Assembly: GCF_035918235.1 (NCBI RefSeq)
Contig: NZ_CP109485.1
Location: 7,169,001 to 7,233,000, forward strand
DNA length: 64,000 nt
Source of the DNA: Streptomyces sp. NBC_01445
GTDB taxonomy: Bacteria; Actinomycetota; Actinomycetes; Streptomycetales; Streptomycetaceae
Reading direction: 5' to 3'
A program made the translations under genes and the position numbers. The notes below the pieces were generated by a model. The model saw only the letters and a list, made by a program, of their open reading frames with translations, ran no database searches and was not told where the DNA came from. Shown here piece after piece: positions 8,781-18,002 of this stretch (the first letter of the stretch is position 1; every line of letters begins with the position of its first letter).

Positions 8781-10022
8781 GTGACGCCGGTGACCCCCTT
8801 CGTACGCTGGGCCAGGACTCACCCCCGGGCCATGGACGCGGCCCTCGCGGCGGCGGTGCTGCTCTGCATGATCGCCGCCTCCTTCGCCGATCCGAACGGC
8901 GGCCGCGACGGCACCCCCACCTGGGGCACCCGCAGTCCCCAGCTCCTCAGCGTCGTCTTCATGGTCCTCGGCGCGGCCGCACTCGTCCTTCGGCGCCGCG
9001 CCCCCATGGCGGTCCTCGCGGCCACCTCCGCCGTCACCCTCGCCGAACTCATCACCGGCGACCCGCGCGCACCCGTCTCGATGAGCGCCGTCGTCGCGCT
9101 CTACACCGTCGCCGCCACCACCGACCGCCCCACCACCTGGCGCGTCGGCCTCGCCACCATGACCGTCCTCACCGGCGCCGCCATGCTGGCGGGCCCCCTG
9201 CCCTGGTACTCGCAGGAGAACATCGGCGTCTTCGCCTGGACCGGCATGGCCGCCGCGGCCGGTGACGCCGTGCGCAGCCGGCGCGCGTTCGTCGACGCGA
9301 TCCGCGAGCGGGCCGAGCGGGCCGAGCGCACACGGGAGGAGGAGGCCCGGCGCCGCGTCGCCGAGGAGCGCCTGCGCATCGCCCGCGACCTGCACGACGT
9401 CGTCGCGCACCACATCGCCCTGGTCAACGTCCAGGCGGGCGTCGCCTCGCACGTCATGGACAAGCGCCCCGACCAGGCCAAGGAGGCCCTCTCGCACGTG
9501 CGCGAGGCGAGCCGTTCCGCGCTCAACGAACTCCGCGCCACCGTCGGCCTGTTGAGGCAGTCCGGCGACCCCGAGGCCCCGACCGAACCGGCGCCGGGAC
9601 TCGACCGCCTCGAAGACCTCGTCGGCACGTTCCGCAACGCGGGCCTGCCCGTCGAGGCCACCTGCTCCGACCGCGCCACCGGCCTGCCGGCCGCCGTCGA
9701 CCTGGCCGCCTACCGCATCGTCCAAGAGGCCCTCACCAATGTGCAGAAGCACGCGGGCGCCGAGGCCAAGGCCGAGGTCAGCGTCGTGCGCGTAGGCCCG
9801 AACATCGAGGTCACGATCCTCGACAACGGCCCCGGCACCGCGCAGCCCTCGCCCGACAGCGGCGGCCACGGCCTGCTCGGCATGCGCGAGCGCGTCGCCG
9901 CGGTCGGCGGCAGTCTGTCGGTCGGACCGCGGTACGGGGGCGGGTTCCGCGTCCATGCGATCCTGCCCGTCCAGGCCCACGCCACCGCGGGCCGCGCCAC
10001 GGACACGAGGGACGCTGGATGA
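8781..10022 (+). CDS. NarL/DesK-type sensor histidine kinase
   Basis: This 413-residue membrane kinase has hydrophobic segments in the first ~165 residues (about four to six helices), then a helical linker rich in Arg and Glu. The HisKA_3 phosphoacceptor region reads IARDLHDVVAHH, with His205. The HATPase domain shows VQEALTNVQKHA (N box), ILDNGPGTA (G1) and GGHGLLGMRERV (G2). The GTG start at 8781 follows GAGGGGG. It overlaps its response regulator by 4 bases. The signal is unknown; adjacency to psp and an exporter suggests an envelope cue, which is inference. Confidence 0.93.
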   Translation: MTPVTPFVRWARTHPRAMDAALAAAVLLCMIAASFADPNGGRDGTPTWGTRSPQLLSVVFMVLGAAALVLRRRAPMAVLAATSAVTLAELITGDPRAPVSMSAVVALYTVAATTDRPTTWRVGLATMTVLTGAAMLAGPLPWYSQENIGVFAWTGMAAAAGDAVRSRRAFVDAIRERAERAERTREEEARRRVAEERLRIARDLHDVVAHHIALVNVQAGVASHVMDKRPDQAKEALSHVREASRSALNELRATVGLLRQSGDPEAPTEPAPGLDRLEDLVGTFRNAGLPVEATCSDRATGLPAAVDLAAYRIVQEALTNVQKHAGAEAKAEVSVVRVGPNIEVTILDNGPGTAQPSPDSGGHGLLGMRERVAAVGGSLSVGPRYGGGFRVHAILPVQAHATAGRATDTRDAG

Positions 10023-10717
10023 CCATTCGGGTACTGCTCGCCGACGACCAGGCCCTGCTGCGCAGCGCCTTCCGCGTCCTCGTGGACTCCGAACCCGACA
10101 TGCTCGTAGTGGGCGAGGCCTCCGACGGCGCGGAGGCCGTCCGCCTCGCCAAGTCCGAGAAGGCCGACGTCGTCCTGATGGACATCCGGATGCCCGGCAC
10201 CGACGGACTCGCGGCGACCCGGCTGATCAGCGCCGACCCCGAACTGGCGCACGTACGCGTCGTGATGCTCACGACCTTCGAGGTGGACGAGTACGTCGTC
10301 CAGTCGCTGCGCGCGGGCGCCTCCGGCTTCCTCGGTAAAGGCGCCGAACCCGAGGAACTGCTCGGGGCGGTGCGGATCGCCGCCGCGGGCGAGGCGCTCC
10401 TGTCGCCCGTCGCGACCAAGGGCCTGATCGCCAAGTTCCTCGCGCAGGGCGAGGGGTACGGCGACTGGGAGGACGGCGCGCGCCCCGGCGGCGCCCACGG
10501 CGAACGCCTCGCCGCGCTCACCACCCGCGAGCGCGAGGTCCTCGTCCAGGTCGCCGGCGGCCACTCGAACGACGAGATCGCGGAGCGCCTCCAGGTCAGC
10601 CCCCTCACGGTCAAAACCCATGTGAACCGCGCCATGGCCAAGCTCGGCGCCCGGGACCGTGCCCAACTCGTCGTAATCGCGTACGAATCGGGCCTGGTCC
10701 GTCCAAGGGTGGAGTGA
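10019..10717 (+). CDS. NarL/FixJ-family response regulator
   Basis: The protein has 232 residues. The receiver domain has the acidic pair ADD at residues 8-10, phosphoacceptor Asp55 in LMDIRMPG, Thr in MLTTFE and Lys in FLGKGAEP. A C-terminal LuxR helix-turn-helix (LTTREREVLVQVAGG, then VSPLTVKTHVNRAMAKLG) binds DNA. It overlaps the kinase gene through ATGA, so the pair is translationally coupled. The exporter gene 200 bases downstream is a plausible target, not shown by sequence. Confidence 0.94.
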   Translation: MTIRVLLADDQALLRSAFRVLVDSEPDMLVVGEASDGAEAVRLAKSEKADVVLMDIRMPGTDGLAATRLISADPELAHVRVVMLTTFEVDEYVVQSLRAGASGFLGKGAEPEELLGAVRIAAAGEALLSPVATKGLIAKFLAQGEGYGDWEDGARPGGAHGERLAALTTREREVLVQVAGGHSNDEIAERLQVSPLTVKTHVNRAMAKLGARDRAQLVVIAYESGLVRPRVE

Positions 10718-10921
10718 GCCGGGGCCTCCGCGTACTACGGGCGCAGTATGCGGCGCATAAGAACGGGACCTGGGAGCGACGGAACCGCCCTCCGGCATGA
10801 CTGAGGGTGTAGGGGGCCCCGCGCATTGTCTGCCGACGTACCGCGTTCTCAGGATGCACAAGCGTCCCCCGGACGCCCGGGGCCCCTCCTGCCGCGCTCG
10901 CCACAGAGAGAGACCCACACC

Positions 10922-13900
10922 ATGTCCTGGCTGTCGAGATTCAGCCTCGCTCAACGGGCCCTGATCGGGCTGATGTCGATCATCGCGATCGTCTTCGGCG
11001 CCATCGCGATCCCTCAGCTCAAGCAGCAGCTGCTGCCCTCCATCGAACTGCCCATGGTGTCCGTCCTGGCCCCGTACCAGGGCGCGTCTCCCGACGTGGT
11101 CGAGAAGCAGGTCATCGAGCCGCTCGAGTCGACCATCGACGCGGTCGACGGCATCACCGGCATCACCTCCACGGCGAGCGAGGGCAACGCCGTGATCATG
11201 GCCCAGTTCGACTACGGCAACGGCTCCAAGCAGCTCGTCGCCGACGTCCAGCAGGCTGTGAACCGGGCCCGCGCCCAACTCCCCGATGACGTCGACCCGC
11301 AGGTCGTCGCGGGCTCCACGGACGACATACCGACCGTGGTCCTCGCCGTCACGTCCGACAAGGACCAGCAGGCGCTCGCCGACCAGCTCGACAAGACCGT
11401 CGTCCCGTCCCTCAAGGACATCGACGGCGTCGGCCAGGTCACCGTCGACGGTGTGCGCGACCTCCAGGTCACCGTCACCCCCGACGACAAGAAGCTCGCC
11501 GCGGCCGGCGTCAGCCAGGCCGCGCTCGGCCAGTCCCTCCAGGCGGGCGGCGCGACCCTGCCCGCCGGCTCCTTCGACGAGGGCGGCAGCAACCGCACCG
11601 TCCAGGTCGGCGGCGGTTTCACCTCCCTGAAGCAGATCCAGGACCTGATGGTCACCGGCGAGGGCGTCAGGAAGCCCGTACGCCTCGGTGACGTCGCCAA
11701 GGTCGCGCAACAGCCGGCCAAGGCCGACTCGATCACCCGCACCGACGGCAAGCCCAGCCTCGCGGTCATGGTCACCATGGACCACGACGGCAGCGCGGTC
11801 GCCATCTCCGACGCGGTCAAGGACAAGCTCCCCGACCTGCGCAAGGACCTCGGCACCGGCGCGAAGCTCACGGTCGTCAGCGACCAGGGCCCGGCCGTCT
11901 CCAAGTCCATCGACGGCCTGACGACGGAGGGCGCGCTCGGCCTGCTCTTCGCGGTCCTCGTCATCCTCGTCTTCCTGGCGTCGATCCGCTCGACCCTGGT
12001 CACCGCGGTCTCGATCCCGCTCTCGGTCGTCCTGGCCCTGATCGTGCTCTGGACCCGCGACCTCTCGCTCAACATGCTCACGCTCGGCGCGCTGACCATC
12101 GCGATCGGCCGCGTCGTGGACGACTCCATCGTCGTCCTGGAGAACATCAAGCGGCACCTCGGCTACGGCGAGGAGCGCCAGGAGGCGATCCTCAAGGCGG
12201 TCCGCGAGGTCGCGGGCGCCGTCACGTCGTCCACTCTGACCACCGTCGCCGTCTTCCTGCCCATCGGCCTGGTGGGCGGCATGGTCGGCGAGCTGTTCGG
12301 CTCGTTCTCCCTGACGGTCACGGCGGCCCTGCTGGCCTCGCTGATCGTCTCGCTCACCGTCGTGCCGGTCCTGTCGTACTGGTTCCTGCGCCCGCCCAAG
12401 GCGATCAAGGGCGTCGACCCGGAGGAGGCGCGCCGCAAGGCGGAGGAGAAGGAGGCGCGTTCCTGGCTCCAGCGGATCTACGTCCCCGTCCTGCGCTTCG
12501 CGACCCGTCGCCGCCTCACCAGCGTCCTCATCGCGGTCGTGGTCCTGGTCGGCACGTTCGGCATGGCCCCCATGCTGAAGACGAACTTCTTCGACCAGGG
12601 CGAGCAGGAAGTCCTGTCCATCAAGCAGGAGCTGAAGCCGGGCACCAGCCTGGCGGCGACCGACGCCGCGGCGAAGAAGGTCGAGAAGCTGCTCGGCGGC
12701 GTCGACTCGGTCAAGGACTACCAGGTCACCATCGGCTCGTCCGGCTTCATGGCGGCCTTCGGCGGCGGTACTGACACCAACCAGGCGTCGTACCAGGTGA
12801 CGCTGAAGGACAAGGCGTCGCACGAGAAGACCCAGGACCGCATCGAGAAGGGTCTCGGGGAGCTCTCCGGGATCGGCCGGACCACCATCGCGGCCGGTGA
12901 CGGCTTCGGCAGCCAGGACCTCAGCGTCGTGGTGAAGGCGGCCGACGGCCAGGTCCTGCGCAAGGCGGCCGACGAGGTCCGCGCCGAGGTCGCCGAGCTC
13001 GACGACGTCACGGACGTCACCAGCGACCTGTCGCAGTCGGTCCCGCGCATCTCGGTCAGGGCCAACTCCAAGGCCGCGGCGGCCGGGTTCAACGACACCA
13101 CGCTCGGCGCGGCCGTCGGCCAGGCCGTGCGCGGCACCACCAGCGGCAAGGCGATCCTGGACGACACCGAGCGCGACGTCGTCGTGAAGTCGGCGAAGCC
13201 CGCCACCACCATGGCCGAGCTCAAGAAGCTCCCGATGGGTCCCGGCGGTCTGAAGCTCGGCGACATCGCCACGGTGAAGCTGGTCGACGGGCCGGTCTCC
13301 ATGACCCGGATCGACGGTGCCCGCGCCGCGACGATCACGGCCAAGCCGACCGGTGACAACACGGGCGCGGTCAGCGCCGACCTGCAGACGAAGATCAAGG
13401 CACTGAAGCTGCCCGCGGGCGCGACGGCCACGATCGGCGGCGTCACGTCCGACCAGGACGACGCGTTCAAGAACCTCGGCCTCGCCATGCTGGCCGCGAT
13501 CGCGATCGTGTTCATGCTCCTGGTCGCCACGTTCCGCTCGCTGGCCCAGCCGCTGATCCTGCTGGTCTCGATCCCGTTCGCGGCGACCGGCGCGATCGGC
13601 CTGCTCATCGCCACCGGCACCCCGATGGGTGTCCCGGCGATGATCGGCATGCTGATGCTCATCGGCATCGTGGTCACCAACGCGATCGTCCTGATCGACC
13701 TGATCAACCAGTACCGCAAGGAGGGCTACGGCACGATCGAGGCGGTCATCGAGGGCGGCCGCCACCGTCTGCGCCCGATCCTCATGACGGCCCTGGCGAC
13801 GATCTTCGCCCTGCTCCCGATGGCGCTCGGCGTCACCGGCGAGGGCGGCTTCATCGCCCAGCCGCTCGCGGTCGTGGTGATCGGCGGCCTGATCACGTCG

Positions 13901-14077
13901 ACGCTCCTGACGCTCCTCCTCGTCCCGACGCTCTACGCGATGCTGGAGCTCCGCAAGGAGCGGCGTCGCAAGAAGCGCGAGGCGAAGCGGGCGAAGAAGG
14001 CCGGCGTGCCGGCCGAGCAGGAGGCCGCGCAGGCCTCGGAGGCCGAGTCCGGCGAGCCGGAGCCGGCCCAGGTCTGA
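10922..14077 (+). CDS. RND-superfamily efflux permease (AcrB/hydrophobe-amphiphile type)
   Basis: This 1051-residue polytopic protein starts MSWLSRFSLAQRALIGL. It has the RND layout: one N-terminal helix, a large periplasmic-type loop, six helices (about residues 345-520), a second large loop, and the last helices (about 850-1010). Conserved SIPLSVVLALIVLW and TIAIGRVVDDSIVVLENI lie in TM4; the Asp pair is the proton-relay motif. A charged Lys/Arg/Glu tail ends the protein. It belongs to the HAE-like group found in Gram-positives, not the MmpL group. The substrate is unknown. The upstream site is only AGAGAG. Confidence 0.92.
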   Translation: MSWLSRFSLAQRALIGLMSIIAIVFGAIAIPQLKQQLLPSIELPMVSVLAPYQGASPDVVEKQVIEPLESTIDAVDGITGITSTASEGNAVIMAQFDYGNGSKQLVADVQQAVNRARAQLPDDVDPQVVAGSTDDIPTVVLAVTSDKDQQALADQLDKTVVPSLKDIDGVGQVTVDGVRDLQVTVTPDDKKLAAAGVSQAALGQSLQAGGATLPAGSFDEGGSNRTVQVGGGFTSLKQIQDLMVTGEGVRKPVRLGDVAKVAQQPAKADSITRTDGKPSLAVMVTMDHDGSAVAISDAVKDKLPDLRKDLGTGAKLTVVSDQGPAVSKSIDGLTTEGALGLLFAVLVILVFLASIRSTLVTAVSIPLSVVLALIVLWTRDLSLNMLTLGALTIAIGRVVDDSIVVLENIKRHLGYGEERQEAILKAVREVAGAVTSSTLTTVAVFLPIGLVGGMVGELFGSFSLTVTAALLASLIVSLTVVPVLSYWFLRPPKAIKGVDPEEARRKAEEKEARSWLQRIYVPVLRFATRRRLTSVLIAVVVLVGTFGMAPMLKTNFFDQGEQEVLSIKQELKPGTSLAATDAAAKKVEKLLGGVDSVKDYQVTIGSSGFMAAFGGGTDTNQASYQVTLKDKASHEKTQDRIEKGLGELSGIGRTTIAAGDGFGSQDLSVVVKAADGQVLRKAADEVRAEVAELDDVTDVTSDLSQSVPRISVRANSKAAAAGFNDTTLGAAVGQAVRGTTSGKAILDDTERDVVVKSAKPATTMAELKKLPMGPGGLKLGDIATVKLVDGPVSMTRIDGARAATITAKPTGDNTGAVSADLQTKIKALKLPAGATATIGGVTSDQDDAFKNLGLAMLAAIAIVFMLLVATFRSLAQPLILLVSIPFAATGAIGLLIATGTPMGVPAMIGMLMLIGIVVTNAIVLIDLINQYRKEGYGTIEAVIEGGRHRLRPILMTALATIFALLPMALGVTGEGGFIAQPLAVVVIGGLITSTLLTLLLVPTLYAMLELRKERRRKKREAKRAKKAGVPAEQEAAQASEAESGEPEPAQV

Positions 14078-14092
14078 CACACCCGGCACAAC

Positions 14093-14138
14093 GCCCGGAG
14101 CCCGGGTCCCACCGTCAAGTGGGACCCGGGCTCCGGGC
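14093..14138. terminator. Strong bidirectional hairpin between RND gene and nadA
   Basis: A perfect 20-bp stem with a 6-base loop (CGTCAA) at 14113-14118 is followed by TTTCTC. It lies between convergent genes and probably terminates both. Confidence 0.88.
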
Positions 14139-14157
14139 TTTCTCGCGCTGGTGGTGC

Positions 14158-15339
14158 CTACGGCAGCGCCAGCATCCGCTCCAGCGCCTGCTTGGCGAAC
14201 TGCTCCGTCTCGCGGTCGACCTCGATCCGGTTGACCAGGTTGCCCTCGGCCAGCGACTCCAGGGTCCACACCAGGTGCGGCAGGTCGATGCGGTTCATCG
14301 TCGAGCAGAAGCAGACCGTCTTGTCGAGGAAGACGATCTCCTTGTCGGGGTGCGCGTTGGCGAGGCGCCGCACCAGGTTGAGCTCGGTGCCGATCGCCCA
14401 CTTCGACCCGGCGGGAGCCGCGTCGAGCGCCTTGATGATGTACTCCGTCGAGCCGACCTCGTCCGCCGCGGCGACGACCTCGTGCTTGCACTCGGGGTGC
14501 ACCAGGACCCGTACGCCGGGGATCCGCTCGCGGACGTCGTTGACCGAGTCGATCGAGAAGCGCCCGTGCACCGAGCAGTGCCCGCGCCACAGGATCATCT
14601 TCGCGTTCCGCAGCTCCTCGGCGGTCAGGCCGCCGTTCGGCTTGTGCGGGTTGTACAGGACGCAGTCCTCCAGAGACATGCCCATGTCCCGTACGGCCGT
14701 GTTGCGGCCCAGGTGCTGGTCCGGCAGGAACAGCACCTTCTCCCCCTGCTCGAAGGCCCAGTCCAGCGCCCTCTTCGCGTTCGACGAGGTGCAGATGGTG
14801 CCGCCGTGCTTGCCGGTGAACGCCTTGATGTCCGCCGAGGAGTTCATGTACGAGACCGGCACGACCTGCTCGGCGATGCCGGCCTCGGTCAGCACGTCCC
14901 AGCACTCGGCGACCTGCTCGGCGGTGGCCATGTCGGCCATGGAGCACCCGGCGGCCAGGTCGGGCAGGACCACCTTCTGGTCGTCGCCGGTGAGGATGTC
15001 GGCGGACTCGGCCATGAAGTGCACACCGCAGAAGACGATGTACTCGGCCTCCGGCCGGGCGGCCGCGTCGCGGGCGAGCTTGAAGGAGTCGCCGGTGACG
15101 TCCGCGAACTGGATGACCTCGTCGCGCTGGTAGTGGTGGCCGAGCACGAAGACCTTGTCCCCGAGCCTCTCCTTGGCCGCGCGGGCGCGCTCCACCAGGT
15201 CCGGGTCGGACGGGGAGGGCAGGTCTCCAGGGCACTCCACGCCGCGCTCGCTCCGCGGGTCGGCCTCGCGGCCGAGCAGCAGGAGAGCCAGCGGAGTCGG
15301 CTGAACATCCAGGTCAACGGTGGTCTGGGCCGTGGTCAC
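14158..15339 (-). CDS. nadA: Quinolinate synthase NadA (4Fe-4S)
   Basis: The protein condenses iminoaspartate with dihydroxyacetone phosphate to quinolinate in NAD biosynthesis. It has 393 residues from the GTG at 15339, chosen because AAAGGG lies 8 bases upstream; a GTG at 15348 abuts that site too closely. Visible landmarks are LGHHYQRDEVIQFAD, the three cluster cysteines in FCGVHFMAES, LVHPECKHEV and VCFCSTMN, and SYMNSSADIKAF. No nadB or nadC is nearby. The Fe-S insertion gene erpA lies divergently upstream and may be functionally relevant. Confidence 0.95.
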   Translation of the reverse strand: MTTAQTTVDLDVQPTPLALLLLGREADPRSERGVECPGDLPSPSDPDLVERARAAKERLGDKVFVLGHHYQRDEVIQFADVTGDSFKLARDAAARPEAEYIVFCGVHFMAESADILTGDDQKVVLPDLAAGCSMADMATAEQVAECWDVLTEAGIAEQVVPVSYMNSSADIKAFTGKHGGTICTSSNAKRALDWAFEQGEKVLFLPDQHLGRNTAVRDMGMSLEDCVLYNPHKPNGGLTAEELRNAKMILWRGHCSVHGRFSIDSVNDVRERIPGVRVLVHPECKHEVVAAADEVGSTEYIIKALDAAPAGSKWAIGTELNLVRRLANAHPDKEIVFLDKTVCFCSTMNRIDLPHLVWTLESLAEGNLVNRIEVDRETEQFAKQALERMLALP

Positions 15340-15403
15340 GTCACGCACCCTTTCTTGTTATGACATTCGTGCGGCGAGGCTTCTCGTCGAAATGACGCTA
15401 TCT

Positions 15404-15432
15404 ATCATAACTGCTTCACGTCAGAATGACGA
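15404..15432 (-). promoter_or_regulatory. Candidate housekeeping promoter for nadA
   Basis: Reading the minus strand, TCGTCA (15432-15427) and TATGAT (15409-15404) are separated by exactly 17 bases, giving 4/6 and 5/6 matches to the housekeeping sigma consensus. The A/T content is unusually high for this genome. A 7-bp inverted repeat (GTTATGA at 15357-15363, TCATAAC at 15405-15411) flanks the presumed start site and could be an operator. Confidence 0.5.
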
Positions 15433-15627
15433 TGGCCATCGTGTCGATGTGACGCAATCCGCGTGGACCGGCCCGTGCCCGCCCCGCGCCGGATGTGCGA
15501 GCATGAAAGGGCAAGGAAGCCGAACTCGCCGAGAGGCGAAACACGAGCGCCAGGGCCGGAATGAAACCGCGGCCCCGCCGGTTGGAACGTCGGCAAGCAG
15601 TCTCCGTACAACCCTGGAGAGAAGCAG

Positions 15628-15984
15628 ATGTCCGTATCGGACGAGACCACCACCGTGAGCGACGGCATCCTCCTGTCCGACGCCGCCGCGGCCAAGGTCA
15701 AGGCCCTCCTTGACCAGGAAGGGCGCGACGACCTGGCGCTGCGCGTCGCCGTACAGCCCGGAGGCTGCTCCGGCCTGCGTTACCAGCTCTTCTTCGACGA
15801 GCGCTCCCTCGACGGGGACGTCGTGAAGGACTTCGGTGGCGTCAAGGTCGTCACCGACCGCATGAGCGCCCCGTACCTGGGCGGCGCCTCCGTCGACTTC
15901 GTCGACACCATCGAGAAGCAGGGCTTCACGATCGACAACCCGAACGCCACGGGCTCCTGCGCCTGCGGCGACTCGTTCAGCTGA
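15628..15984 (+). CDS. erpA: A-type iron-sulfur insertion protein ErpA (HesB/IscA family)
   Basis: This 118-residue protein has the three family cysteines: one in GGCSGLRY and two in SCACGDSF at the C-terminus, which hold or transfer a 2Fe-2S or 4Fe-4S cluster. LSDAAAAKVKALL is the typical N-terminal helix. GGAGAGAAG precedes the ATG. It would deliver clusters to targets such as NadA or QcrA; the specific clients are not shown by sequence. A very strong terminator follows. Confidence 0.95.
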   Translation: MSVSDETTTVSDGILLSDAAAAKVKALLDQEGRDDLALRVAVQPGGCSGLRYQLFFDERSLDGDVVKDFGGVKVVTDRMSAPYLGGASVDFVDTIEKQGFTIDNPNATGSCACGDSFS

Positions 15985-16000
15985 GCCTGAACCCGTACAC

Positions 16001-16044
16001 CGCGAAGCGGCGGTTCCCCCTAGTGGGGGAACCGCCGCTTCGCG
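16001..16044. terminator. Hairpin terminator after erpA
   Basis: A perfect 20-bp inverted repeat with a TAGT loop at 16021-16024 is followed by TTT. It sits between erpA and the convergent unknown gene. Confidence 0.88.
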
Positions 16045-16057
16045 TTTCGCTGCGACG

Positions 16058-17539
16058 TCAGCTCTGCGGCGCCGGCTCGTGTCCCTGCCTGCCGTCCGCG
16101 TGCGGCACCGCCTTGTCGTTCGAGTCCACGACCTTCCGGCCGTCGAGCGGCTCGTCCAGCGTCACCGGCAGCGTGTAGAACTTCGCCATCGCGACGCAGA
16201 CCGTGCCCTTCTTCCGCGTCTCCGTGACCTTCAGGGCGACCGTGCCGTCCTGCTCCGTCGCCGAGGCCGTGTAGGTGCTGCACACGCCGCCCGTGAAGTG
16301 CGCCGTCAGCGTCCGCCCGTCCCCGGTGTAGCCGTCGGGGCGCACATCGCGGGTGTCGGTCCCCGGGTCACCGGGCTGCACGCTCGGCCGCGGGCTCGGC
16401 TTGCCGGTCGGCCCCTGCGCTTGCGGCGCCGTCAGGAACTTCGGGTCCACCGCGGGATGTGTCACCGTGAAGGCCGCCTGCCCGCCCTGCGGCTTCACCT
16501 GGAACAGCCACGACGGTACGAGGATCTGCCGCCCCTGCGTGAACTGCGCCGCGAGCCCGAACGTCGCGCCCGTGACATGGACGGGCTCCGCCGCGGGCAG
16601 CTTCGTCGGCGCCTTGCACGGCGCCTCGTCCCGCTCCTTCACCGGCACCGGGCTGGCACAGCCGCCGATACCGACGCGACCGGCCCCGACAGCCGTGGAG
16701 TTGAGCAGATCGAGCGTCTTCTGCGCGCTGATCACGGGATACGTGTCGCCCTTGGCCGGCTTCTTCAACTGGCCGCTGCCGCCCACCACTTGACCGTCCG
16801 AGCCGACCTGGACGCCCGTGGTCCAGCCGTACGTGGGCAGGTCGCCCACGCGGGGCTCCGCGTTCACCACCCGTATCGCGCCCATCAGTTGGCGCGCGTC
16901 GAGCTTCGCGTCGTCCTGGCCGAGCGCCTTGAGGACCGGAGCGGCCGCCTTCTTCGCGGCGTCCTCGCTCACGGCGTCCTTGGTGCTGCCGTTCCCCGGC
17001 GCCTCGGTGCACTTGGTGGGGCTCGCGCACTTGTGGCCCGCGGACGGTGCGTAGCGCGCATACGTCCATGCGCCGGGGGCTCGCTCGGTCACCTGGAGCG
17101 AGGGACCCGAGCCGTCCTTGGCCGGGCCCACCTTCCAGGCGCCGTTCTCCAGGCGCGGGGTGCCCTGCGCGTCCAGCGTCCTGGCAAGCTCTGCGACATC
17201 GGCCGCGGTCACCTTGCCCTCGGTCCGGTAGACGGGGGCGTCGCCTGGGCCCGTGGGGAGCTTGCCGTCGGCCCGGTAACGGGTGCCGTTCGGGTCGGGC
17301 TCGCCCGGCGCGATCCCCGAGGTGGAGCCCGTACCGCCCTCCCCGTATCCGTCCAGGGCGAGCGGTGGGGGAGTGGAGCCGTCGCCCGCCGCCGGGGAGC
17401 CGCCGCGGCCGCCGCCGTCGGCCGAGGTCGCCGCGAAATACGCGCCACCGCCACCGACGAGGAGTACCGCTGCCGCGACCGAGGCGACGGCCAGCGGAGA
17501 GCGCCCCCGGTGTCGATCCTGCGTCTGCTCGGTGCTCAC
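16058..17539 (-). CDS. Membrane-anchored conserved hypothetical protein with extracytoplasmic domain
   Basis: This 493-residue protein has a short basic cytoplasmic N-terminus, one hydrophobic segment at about residues 16-38 (LAVASVAAAVLLVGGGGAYF) and a Gly/Pro-rich linker. A large exported domain contains two probable disulfide pairs (KCASPTKC near 170 and later GGCASP with APCKAP). A proline-rich stretch at about 385-415 precedes a last beta-rich part. AAAGGAG lies 7 bases before the GTG start. I do not recognise a catalytic motif; the organisation suggests a cell-surface or anti-sigma-like sensor, which is speculation. Confidence 0.85.
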   Translation of the reverse strand: MSTEQTQDRHRGRSPLAVASVAAAVLLVGGGGAYFAATSADGGGRGGSPAAGDGSTPPPLALDGYGEGGTGSTSGIAPGEPDPNGTRYRADGKLPTGPGDAPVYRTEGKVTAADVAELARTLDAQGTPRLENGAWKVGPAKDGSGPSLQVTERAPGAWTYARYAPSAGHKCASPTKCTEAPGNGSTKDAVSEDAAKKAAAPVLKALGQDDAKLDARQLMGAIRVVNAEPRVGDLPTYGWTTGVQVGSDGQVVGGSGQLKKPAKGDTYPVISAQKTLDLLNSTAVGAGRVGIGGCASPVPVKERDEAPCKAPTKLPAAEPVHVTGATFGLAAQFTQGRQILVPSWLFQVKPQGGQAAFTVTHPAVDPKFLTAPQAQGPTGKPSPRPSVQPGDPGTDTRDVRPDGYTGDGRTLTAHFTGGVCSTYTASATEQDGTVALKVTETRKKGTVCVAMAKFYTLPVTLDEPLDGRKVVDSNDKAVPHADGRQGHEPAPQS

Positions 17540-17656
17540 TGCATCGCTCCTTTGCCGCGTCGTACGCCGTATCCCCTTTACGGGGGACAGCGATGGGACG
17601 CGGCGGGGGAGCGTGTGGTTCCCTCCTCGCTCACCAGGGCCCGTGCCGGCCCGCCG

Positions 17657-17869
17657 CTAGTCCCCGTATTCGGACGTCGAGTCGATGAGCCGCGCGGACT
17701 TGGAGGGCACGACGACGCCGTGGGGGAGGGAGGGGGCGACGGGAGTCTGCTTCTCCTTGGCGGGGGCCGTCCAGTGCGGGGCCATTCGGGCGCAGTCGCC
17801 GCGCAGGGACGCGAGGCCGCCTTCGAGGTCGAGCGGCGCGGACGCGGTGCGGACCTTGAGGTTCGTCAT
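17657..17869 (-). CDS. Small conserved hypothetical protein (70 aa)
   Basis: The protein starts MTNLKVRTASAPLDLEGGLASL and is Pro/Ser-rich, with one Cys (GDCARMAP) and no membrane segment. Codon use is consistent with coding. There is no Shine-Dalgarno upstream (CGTTCCTTT), so it may be leaderless. Function unknown. It lies just upstream of, and in the same direction as, the anchored protein gene, and divergent from adoK. Confidence 0.5.
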   Translation of the reverse strand: MTNLKVRTASAPLDLEGGLASLRGDCARMAPHWTAPAKEKQTPVAPSLPHGVVVPSKSARLIDSTSEYGD

Positions 17870-18002
17870 AAAGGAACGCTATGCGGGTCCGTCCCCGCGA
17901 AGAAAGCCCTACTATCGGGTAATTTTGCCACTTCAGCCGGACGGACGCGACCCGGTAGCGTAAAGCGTCAACCCCCTCCGCTCAGGAAGACGTGACCACG
18001 CC

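Noticed and set aside
9710..15235. Very long open frame on the minus strand (about 1,840 codons) opposite the kinase, regulator, RND gene and nadA
   Set aside because: It lies antisense to well-recognised genes. Its composition (Arg/Asp/Gly/Val-rich, low complexity) is that of a GC-rich mirror frame, and it has no recognisable domain.
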